Below are positions 1 to 5,377 of a DNA stretch of 7,090 bases, piece after piece. The stretch is from the NCBI GenBank assembly GCA_964598425.1, contig CAZRBV010000067.1, positions 1 through 7,090 on the forward strand, in the 5' to 3' direction. Each line of letters starts with the position of its first letter. Position 1 is the first letter of the stretch. The position numbers were made by a program, and so were the translations under genes. Source of the DNA: UBA12567 sp964598425. GTDB taxonomy: Bacteria > Planctomycetota > Phycisphaerae > Phycisphaerales > SM1A02. The notes below the pieces were generated by a model. It was not told where the DNA came from. It searched no databases and saw only the letters and a list, made by a program, of their open reading frames with translations.

Positions 1-1838
1 CCGCCCATGCCGCCGCCGCCCATGCCGCCGCCGCCCATACCGCCGCCACCGCCGCCGCCGCCACCGCCGCCGAAGCCGCCCGCGACGCCGCCGCCGAAGC
101 CGCCGCCACCGCTCCCGCCACCGCCACCAGGCTTGCCGCCATCGGTGTCTGCATCGCCTTCAATAACCCGCTCGGACAATGCACTTCGGTCCGTGCGGGC
201 GCTCACGATGCGGTATGGCCTTCCGGGCACATCCGCCTTGATCTGGTCCTTCAACCACTTCACGACGTTGTCGGATATGAACATCACAGGGTCTGACGCG
301 GTCAACTCAACTGACATGACAACTTCAATCCGTGGCTGCCCACCTGCCTGGCCGCCCTCCCCAGCCTTCAACGTTCCACGGAGATCGATCAACTCAACCA
401 AGCGCCGAGATCCGGGATCAATCGCCATCGCAGCGTCAAGGTCACCACTCGTCAGCGCAGCTTGAGGATTGGCCGATGCAAGGGACGTAGCGGCATCATG
501 AAGGACCCAAGGCCACACATCCCTCCGATCAAGCAGCCCCAGCGCCCAGTCGGCCCCAACGGTCTGCTTGTACTCCGACTCCGCCTGCTCATACTCCCCC
601 TGAAACTTCTTCGCGGTGTCGATCGCCTGCTTGACATTGCGGGGCGGCTTGTCGCCAAATGCCTCCCGCTCCTGAAGCGGCCGAATGAACGTGACGCCAC
701 CCGCGGCAACCGCCAGCGCTGCAGCAGCCACGAACCACTTCGTTTTCTTGTGCCAGACCTGCTCGCGGCGGACACGGCTCGGGACCAGATTGGCGTCAAG
801 GCTCGCCAATCCCACCCCCTGCAATGCCAGCCCGTAGGCCGTACCGAGATTGACGATGTTCTCGGCAAATGCTGCAGCCCCCTTGCCCTCGACGCGAATG
901 CGCCTGAACTCGTCAAGCCGGAGGACATTGACTTCCTCAAGTTGCTGGCCGATGAACTTTCGCAATCCCGGAATCCGGAAAGTTGATCCCATCCCGATGA
1001 TCTTTGAGATCTCCACGCCGGGTCGTGTGTTTCGAAAGTACCCCAGGGATCGCTGCAAGTCCTGCAGAAGGTCAGTGAACACAGGCCGCATCGCGGCCAT
1101 CATCTGCTTAGCGTACTTGCTCGTCGAGACTTCCCTCTTGAGCGCCTCGGCCTTCTGGTGGGAGATCTTGAATGCTTCGGCAATCGCGACCGTAAAGTGG
1201 TTGCCTCCAATGGGGAATGTGCGGATCCAACAACGGCCCTGATCAGCTATCACCACATCGGTCGCCGTCGTTCCGATATCAATAAAAACACTTGCCCCAC
1301 CTGTCCCCTGAAGGCTGAGGTCATGGGTCATTGCGTTGTACACCGCGACCGGGCTCAGCGTCAGGACTTCCGGGCTGAGTCCAACCTCTCCGTACAGGTC
1401 CAACAACTCGTTGACCTTCTCGCGGGTAACCGCAAACAGACCAACTTCAATCTCCGGCGACTCATCGCTCGTAAATGTCTGATAGTCCCATTCGACTTCC
1501 TCGATCGGAAACGGGATCTGCTGCACCGCTTCGAAGCGAACGATGTCCGGGATCTTCTTGGGCTCAACTGGCGGCAGCTTGGCAAAGCGAACGAACGACG
1601 AATGCCCCGCAACGGACATCACGATCAACTCGCCCTCAAGCGACTTCTGGCTGATCAACTGACCCAGGCTCAGTCGGAGTACATCGGAGACGTCGACATC
1701 CGGTGTCGTCAGGACCTTGCGATGCGGAATGACGGCGAAGTCTGCGACCTCAACCTCGTTTCCAGATCGCTCCAGTCGAATCGCCTTGATCGCATAGGCG
1801 CCGATCTCGATCCCCCAAGCTGCGTGTGCGGTAACCAT
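1..1838 (-). CDS. pilM: Type IV pilus platform protein, PilM-PilN fusion with Gly-rich tail (3' end off window)
   Basis: This is an unbroken minus-strand frame of 612 codons with its C-terminus beyond the left edge. Residues 8-22 (WGIEIGAYAIKAIRL) are the actin-like phosphate-1 motif of PilM. Residues 183-193 (FIDIGTTATDVV region) are the second nucleotide-binding motif, and residues 279-292 (IIGMGSTFRIPGL) close the ATPase fold. Usual PilM ends near 350 residues. Here residues 348-359 (DANLVPSRVRRE) resemble the INLLPW motif at the start of PilN. A membrane helix follows (about 367-386), then a charged helix likely to form a coiled coil (402-427), a PilN-like LLDRRDVWPWVL segment (435-446) and a beta/alpha domain (about 503-555). 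The Gly-rich tail starts near 572. The ATG at 1838 has AGGA 7 bases upstream. In known systems PilM is cytosolic and binds the PilN N-terminus to couple pilus motors to PilO; here the two appear covalently joined. The PilM part is sure; the PilN part is inferred from motif order. Confidence 0.88.
   Translation of the reverse strand, partial: MVTAHAAWGIEIGAYAIKAIRLERSGNEVEVADFAVIPHRKVLTTPDVDVSDVLRLSLGQLISQKSLEGELIVMSVAGHSSFVRFAKLPPVEPKKIPDIVRFEAVQQIPFPIEEVEWDYQTFTSDESPEIEVGLFAVTREKVNELLDLYGEVGLSPEVLTLSPVAVYNAMTHDLSLQGTGGASVFIDIGTTATDVVIADQGRCWIRTFPIGGNHFTVAIAEAFKISHQKAEALKREVSTSKYAKQMMAAMRPVFTDLLQDLQRSLGYFRNTRPGVEISKIIGMGSTFRIPGLRKFIGQQLEEVNVLRLDEFRRIRVEGKGAAAFAENIVNLGTAYGLALQGVGLASLDANLVPSRVRREQVWHKKTKWFVAAAALAVAAGGVTFIRPLQEREAFGDKPPRNVKQAIDTAKKFQGEYEQAESEYKQTVGADWALGLLDRRDVWPWVLHDAATSLASANPQAALTSGDLDAAMAIDPGSRRLVELIDLRGTLKAGEGGQAGGQPRIEVVMSVELTASDPVMFISDNVVKWLKDQIKADVPGRPYRIVSARTDRSALSERVIEGDADTDGGKPGGGGGSGGGGFGGGVAGGFGGGGGGGGGGGMGGGGMGGGGMG
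3..131 (-). repeat. Gly-rich low-complexity coding repeat with GGGGM units
   Basis: The tail of the PilM-like protein is encoded by GGC/GGT-rich sequence. Read on the minus strand, it gives glycine runs broken by single S, F, V-A, F and then M residues, including an 11-glycine run. Towards the left edge it settles into a GGGGM period of 15 bases. Positions 6-20 and 21-35 are identical copies, and a degenerate third copy starts at 36. The reading frame stays open throughout. Such a tract is prone to slippage, so copy number may vary between strains or be misassembled. Confidence 0.85.
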
Positions 1839-1845
1839 GCGGGTG

Positions 1846-1849
1846 TCCT
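1846..1849 (-). promoter_or_regulatory. Ribosome binding site of pilM
   Basis: The minus strand reads AGGA followed by 7 bases and the ATG at 1838. It fixes the pilM start, because the conserved WGIEIG motif begins only 8 residues in. Confidence 0.6.
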
Positions 1850-1890
1850 GTGTGCGTGCTCCCCCCCAGAAACACAATTCGCGGTTCTCA

Positions 1891-1913
1891 GCAGGCGGAT
1901 CCTCACCACCTGC
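1891..1913 (-). promoter_or_regulatory. Hairpin in the presumed pilM 5' leader
   Basis: Read as minus-strand RNA, GCAGGUGG and CCGCCUGC form an 8-bp stem (seven Watson-Crick pairs and one U-G wobble) around the 7-base loop UGAGGAU. On the plus strand the wobble becomes a C-A mismatch, so the structure fits a minus-strand transcript better. The loop shows a Shine-Dalgarno-like GAGG. The hairpin lies 52 bases before the pilM start. No function is known; it could be chance in a GC-rich spacer. Confidence 0.3.
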
Positions 1914-1933
1914 GCGGCATTCTTGAGCGACGG

Positions 1934-1939
1934 ATCATA
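1934..1939 (-). promoter_or_regulatory. Possible -10 element for pilM
   Basis: The minus strand reads TATGAT, five of six matches to the sigma-70 -10 consensus. It would start a transcript near 1927, giving a leader of about 90 bases that contains the hairpin at 1891-1913. I see no good -35 hexamer at the right distance, so this is weak. Confidence 0.25.
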
Positions 1940-2066
1940 CCCGTCATCTGGTTCCTTCGGGTGCCAGTTCAGATCTCGATGCATCGCGCTCGAGCATCTG
2001 AACGCGTTTGACTCGGGACAACACGTCATTTCGCGCCGCTGAGCTCTTCAACTCAATAGCATTGCC

Positions 2067-3506
2067 ATGATGAGCCCGCCTCTGGTCACCTTTCGCGTCC
2101 GAGTCCTCGGATGCCGAGTCAACCATGCCGAAAGGCGCGAAATCGAGGCAGTTCTTCGGTCTCGCGGGCTGACCGAAGCCCCCCCGGGCACGTGCGGGGA
2201 CCTGGAGATTGTCCATACCTGCTCAGTCACCGCTCGAGCTGCGGCAAAGTCCAGGCAGGCCGCTCGCCGCGCTGCCAAAGGTGGTCTGGAGGGTGATCGG
2301 AAGCCCGTCATACTGGTCACAGGCTGTCTGGTTGGCTCTGATCCCAACGATGCCCGGAGTCTGGCGACTGGTGGCGGCACCTCGTTTGACCACACCAGAC
2401 CGGTCCCGGAAGCCGTAGCAGGCTGGCTGGATGCGATTATCGGACAATCGGCATCTGAATCCCCCGTCGAGCCCACGCCAGCACATCATCCGCGTCGGGC
2501 ATCGGCCCTCAATCCCCTCCCGCTGGCCCAACTGCCCTCCGACGCCTCAACCCATGTTCGAGCCGAAGTGAGGGTTCAGGATGGCTGCGATGCCTACTGC
2601 ACATTCTGCGTCATTCCCCGAACGCGGCCCGTCCTTCGCACCAAATCGATGTCCGTTGTTCTCGATGAGGCCAGCCGGCTCATTGATCTGGGCCATCAGG
2701 AAATCGTACTTGCCGGGATATTTCTCGGTGCCTACGGCCACAACACGGCATTGAGACGAAAGCAGCGGCCAACCCTCTCAGATCCGCTGGCCGAGCTGGT
2801 TGACGCTGTTGCCGGTCTCCCCGGCCTGCGACGCCTCAGGCTCAGCTCGCTCGAACCCGGTGATGTCACAGACGAACTCCTGACCGTGTACGCATCCCAC
2901 CGGCAGGTTCTTGCCCCCCACCTTCATCTGCCTCTCCAGTCGGGATCAGACCGAATGCTGCGACGCATGAATCGCCAGTACCGCATTGACGAGTATCTGG
3001 AGATGATCGATCGCGTCACCACGGTGCTCACATCCAGAGGCGTGCCACCAGCGATCACCACAGACGTCATGTGTGGCTTCCCTGGAGAGACCGAGGCAGA
3101 CTTCCGGCAAACAGTGGACGTAGCAGGACAGGTTGGCTTTCTCCACATGCACGTCTTTCCGTGGAGCCCTCGGCAGGGCACAGCGGCTGCGCGATGGATG
3201 CAAGACGCCCCTTCACGCGAGCTGGTCAATAAGCGTGTCCGACACCTGATCCAATTGGATGCCGATCTGGCCAGCACATTCCACGACCATCTGCTGGGAG
3301 GCGAAGTCAGGATCTTCGCCGAGCAACCAGACCCGAATCGCCGTGGCCATTGGATTGGCAGGTGCGACCACTACGCAAAGATTTCCGTGAAATCCACCTG
3401 CGGGCGGGGTGAATTCGTTCGTGCAATTGCCCGCAGAATCGAGGATGATGCAATCATTGCGGATGCGGTGGCGTCACGGTCACTGCCAGTCCTGAATCCC
3501 CTTTGA
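2067..3506 (+). CDS. mtaB: tRNA (t6A37) methylthiotransferase MtaB
   Basis: This radical-SAM enzyme adds a methylthio group to t6A at position 37 of ANN-reading tRNAs, giving ms2t6A (YqeV/MtaB branch of the MiaB family). The N-terminal UPF0004 domain has its cluster cysteines at C16 (GCRVN), C52 (HTCSVT) and C87 (TGCLV). The radical-SAM CxxxCxxC is C174, C178 and C181 (QDGCDAYCTFC). Later family marks are the LAGIFLGAYG segment, RLSSLEP, HLHLPLQSGSD, ITTDVMCGFPGET and HVFPWSPRQGTAAA, which favour MtaB over MiaB or RimO. The last 60 or so residues resemble a divergent TRAM RNA-binding domain. At 479 residues it is slightly long for the family. The usual N in NTC before the second cysteine is H here. 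No clear Shine-Dalgarno precedes the tandem ATGATG start, so translation may begin at 2067 or 2070. The S1 gene follows after 32 bases and is probably co-transcribed. Confidence 0.92.
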   Translation: MMSPPLVTFRVRVLGCRVNHAERREIEAVLRSRGLTEAPPGTCGDLEIVHTCSVTARAAAKSRQAARRAAKGGLEGDRKPVILVTGCLVGSDPNDARSLATGGGTSFDHTRPVPEAVAGWLDAIIGQSASESPVEPTPAHHPRRASALNPLPLAQLPSDASTHVRAEVRVQDGCDAYCTFCVIPRTRPVLRTKSMSVVLDEASRLIDLGHQEIVLAGIFLGAYGHNTALRRKQRPTLSDPLAELVDAVAGLPGLRRLRLSSLEPGDVTDELLTVYASHRQVLAPHLHLPLQSGSDRMLRRMNRQYRIDEYLEMIDRVTTVLTSRGVPPAITTDVMCGFPGETEADFRQTVDVAGQVGFLHMHVFPWSPRQGTAAARWMQDAPSRELVNKRVRHLIQLDADLASTFHDHLLGGEVRIFAEQPDPNRRGHWIGRCDHYAKISVKSTCGRGEFVRAIARRIEDDAIIADAVASRSLPVLNPL

Positions 3507-3522
3507 CTTTCCTTTGCAGACG

Positions 3523-3529
3523 AGAAGGA
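3523..3529 (+). promoter_or_regulatory. Ribosome binding site of the S1-domain gene
   Basis: AGAAGGA lies 9 bases before the ATG at 3539. It decides the start: the same frame is open from a TTG at 3503 that overlaps the mtaB stop, but that TTG has no Shine-Dalgarno and would only add a poorly conserved-looking 12 residues. Confidence 0.65.
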
Positions 3530-3538
3530 TCTACACAC

Positions 3539-4741
3539 ATGCCGCCCGAAGGCTCGCCAATGGATATGGACCCGGCCCTTGAGGCAGAGATCGAAGCGGC
3601 GCTCGGGGAAATGTCGGTCGCGGACATCGACCAGCCTCCAGCGCCAACCGCGACGCGTGGCAGCCGCCCCGAACGCGAAGGCACCGTCGTGCAGATCCGC
3701 GGGCAGGAAGTGCTCGTCGAATTCGGCCCGCGGTCGAGCGGCGTCTGTCCGCTCGCCGCCTTCGGCACGCCGCCCGCACTCGGAAGTCGCCACTCATTCA
3801 CCATTGAACGACGCGACGTAGATGATGACATGCTCATCTTGTCAATGAAGGGTTCCATTTCAAAAGCAAAGTGGACCGACCTCGCCGAAGGCCAGATCAC
3901 CGAAGCGCTGTGCACCGGCACGAACAAAGGTGGCCTGGAGATGGAAGTCTCAGGGCACAAAGCCTTCATGCCCGCCGGACAAGTCGATCTTCGTCACATT
4001 CCGGACCTCAGTGACTTTGTCGGAAAAAAGATGCCATGTGAAGTCATGGAACTCGATCGGCAACGCGACCGCATGATCCTCAGCCGCAAGAGCGTGCTTC
4101 ACGCGGAACGCAAAGAGAAACGCGATGAGTTGATGGCCACGCTGGAGCCGGGGCAGAGCTTTGACGGTGTGGTCACCAGCGTGCAGCAGTACGGCGTCTT
4201 CGTAGACATCGGCGGCGTCGATGGGCTTGTGCATGTGTCAGACATGTCGTGGGAACGCATCAAGAATCCGGGCGACCTCGTCAAGGAGGGTGATGCCGTT
4301 CGCGTCCAGGTACTCAAGATCGACATGGACAAGGATCCGCCCAGAATCGGTTTGGGGATGAAGCAACTCGTCTCAGATCCCTTTACTGCAGCCGCAGGCG
4401 ATCTCAAGGAAGGCGAGATTGTCTCAGGGACGGTCACACGGTTGGCCGCATTTGGCGCATTCGTCAAGATCGCCGAAGGCATTGAAGGGCTCGTTCACAT
4501 TTCGGAAATGGCTCACAAGCGGATCTCACGCCCGAATCAAGTCGTGCGCGAGGGCGAGGTGATCGACGTCAAAATCCTCAAGATCGACCCCGACACCAAA
4601 CGCATCGGCCTGTCCATCAAACAGACGACGGGTGATTCGAGTGAGGGCGGCGGAGGCGGAAGCACCCGCCCGGACGATCCGGCACTGCGCAAGTTGCGGG
4701 CAAAGTTTGGCAATGGGCCGCTCAAGGGTGGTATCGGCTGA
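3539..4741 (+). CDS. S1-domain RNA-binding protein, four repeats (bS1-like)
   Basis: This 400-residue protein is built from tandem S1 (OB-fold) RNA-binding repeats. It probably binds mRNA at the 30S ribosome as bS1 does, or acts as a general translation or RNA chaperone. After an acidic N-terminus (1-35), repeat 1 covers about 44-103 and is degenerate. Repeat 2 covers about 117-184 (EGQITEALCTGTNKGGLE, then AFMPAGQVD). Repeats 3 (about 205-276) and 4 (about 290-362) are canonical, with YGVFVDIGGVDGLVHVSDMSW and FGAFVKIAEGIEGLVHISEM (written here in part as the FVD/FVK, GLVH and S-DM/EM core). A Gly-rich linker and short basic tail (363-400) end the protein. E. coli bS1 has six repeats; Gram-positive and other relatives have four, so rpsA is plausible but not certain. 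It follows mtaB by 32 bases with a strong ribosome binding site, and its stop lies in an inverted repeat. Confidence 0.88.
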   Translation: MPPEGSPMDMDPALEAEIEAALGEMSVADIDQPPAPTATRGSRPEREGTVVQIRGQEVLVEFGPRSSGVCPLAAFGTPPALGSRHSFTIERRDVDDDMLILSMKGSISKAKWTDLAEGQITEALCTGTNKGGLEMEVSGHKAFMPAGQVDLRHIPDLSDFVGKKMPCEVMELDRQRDRMILSRKSVLHAERKEKRDELMATLEPGQSFDGVVTSVQQYGVFVDIGGVDGLVHVSDMSWERIKNPGDLVKEGDAVRVQVLKIDMDKDPPRIGLGMKQLVSDPFTAAAGDLKEGEIVSGTVTRLAAFGAFVKIAEGIEGLVHISEMAHKRISRPNQVVREGEVIDVKILKIDPDTKRIGLSIKQTTGDSSEGGGGGSTRPDDPALRKLRAKFGNGPLKGGIG

Positions 4742-4759
4742 GTCTCATCAGCCAGCGAT
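4733..4759. terminator. Inverted repeat spanning two convergent stop codons
   Basis: GGCTGA (4736-4741) and TCAGCC (4748-4753) form a perfect 6-bp stem with a 6-base loop. ATC (4733-4735) and GAT (4757-4759) can extend it beyond a 3-base bulge. The S1 gene stop TGA is the last part of the left arm, and the opposing gene's stop is the first part of the right arm. There is no clear T-run on either side, so this is not a textbook intrinsic terminator. It could act as a bidirectional stop or a 3'-end barrier for both transcripts. Confidence 0.35.
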
Positions 4760-5353
4760 CGGAGACGACCGCAGTTCCTCAATGAGCCGAGCAAAGCCAA
4801 CTTCATCAACGAGGGCGACAGCGCGGCCATCGACAAGACTGGCAGCAGCATGCGACTCTGCTCGATCCGGGAGCAGGAGCAGGTCTGCGTGAAGCGGGTC
4901 GTCGTCGACATGTGCGACGGCAATTGACCCGATTTGAGTCGCCCGATTGGCAACATCGAATGGCGGCACGCCGTGCGACTCCAGGTCGTCCATCAACTGT
5001 GGCGGGGACGCTGCACCCACGACTCGAATGATGGCGGCTCCGGTGTCGTCAACATGCCCCTCGGCAGCCCGGCCAGTGACGTAGCACGTGCACTCGGGTG
5101 CCAGATACGCGATGGTCTGGAGCAGTTCTTCAATGGCATCCAGCCGCAACAGACGCTGGCTGTGCCAGGCTTCCATGCCGAGCGATGCTTGCCGCAATCC
5201 CTCCAGATGCCGCCGCACCGTGACCACCGATGGTGACACGGTCTCGCCAGACTCGGTGCGGGCCTGCTCGATGGCATCACGAATCGTCGCCGCCTCTCCA
5301 GCGAGAAAACGCTGAGCCGCCACCCGTGCCACTTTGTCTGCTGGTCCGACCAT
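4748..5353 (-). CDS. Uncharacterised 201-residue protein, possible helix-turn-helix at N-terminus
   Basis: I do not recognise the family. The frame fits exactly between the convergent S1 gene (6 bases away) and the divergent pdxA (24 bases away), which supports it as real. The first 55 residues are predicted helical, with a segment (39-53, VSPSVVTVRRHLEGL) that looks like the second and recognition helices of a helix-turn-helix. Residues 55-85 are another helical stretch (LLRLDAIEELLQTI). C88 and C90 sit in a CTC motif. The remaining half alternates beta-like and helical segments (IIRVVGA, IGSIAVAHVDDD, ADLLLLPD, RAVALVDEVGFARLIEEL). The last of these loosely recalls the end of a BRCT-type fold, a weak impression only. 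There are no signal peptide or membrane segments. The ATG at 5353 has AGG directly against it, too close for a normal ribosome binding site, so translation may be leaderless or start at a downstream GTG. Confidence 0.7.
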   Translation of the reverse strand: MVGPADKVARVAAQRFLAGEAATIRDAIEQARTESGETVSPSVVTVRRHLEGLRQASLGMEAWHSQRLLRLDAIEELLQTIAYLAPECTCYVTGRAAEGHVDDTGAAIIRVVGAASPPQLMDDLESHGVPPFDVANRATQIGSIAVAHVDDDPLHADLLLLPDRAESHAAASLVDGRAVALVDEVGFARLIEELRSSPIAG

Positions 5354-5363
5354 CCTGCTCGTC

Positions 5364-5370
5364 TACGATA
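5364..5370. promoter_or_regulatory. Possible shared -10 element of a divergent promoter
   Basis: Within the 24 bases between the two start codons, the plus strand reads TACGATA and the minus strand reads TATCGTA. Each has a -10-like hexamer (TACGAT, TATCGT; four of six consensus matches). Transcription for pdxA would begin at or next to its ATG at 5378, and the opposite transcript only a few bases before 5353. No convincing -35 hexamers are visible, and both would have to lie inside the opposing coding sequence. Confidence 0.3.
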
Positions 5371-5377
5371 CGCTCAC

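Noticed and set aside
1..60. Short tandem repeat as a possible CRISPR or mobile-element end
   Set aside because: The units are 15 bases, have no spacers, and stay in frame within a glycine-rich coding tail.
7..465. A plus-strand frame starting with a proline-rich stretch
   Set aside because: The prolines are only the complement of the GGC glycine codons of the pilM tail, and the rest shows no protein features.
2008..2013. TTGACT as a -35 box for mtaB
   Set aside because: It matches five of six consensus bases, but no -10 hexamer lies 16-18 bases downstream, where the sequence is GC-rich.
1709..2029. A minus-strand frame of 106 codons upstream of and overlapping the pilM start
   Set aside because: It is out of frame with pilM, contains no familiar motif, and its composition looks like shifted-frame sequence. 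The spacer is better explained as promoter and leader.
1158..2042. An 885-base open frame on the plus strand, antisense to pilM
   Set aside because: It is antisense to the conserved PilM motifs, has no recognisable domain and no ribosome binding site, and long antisense frames are common in GC-rich coding DNA.
3503..3538. TTG start of the S1-domain gene overlapping the mtaB stop
   Set aside because: The ATG at 3539 has a strong AGAAGGA site at good spacing, and the extra 12 residues lack S1 or family features.
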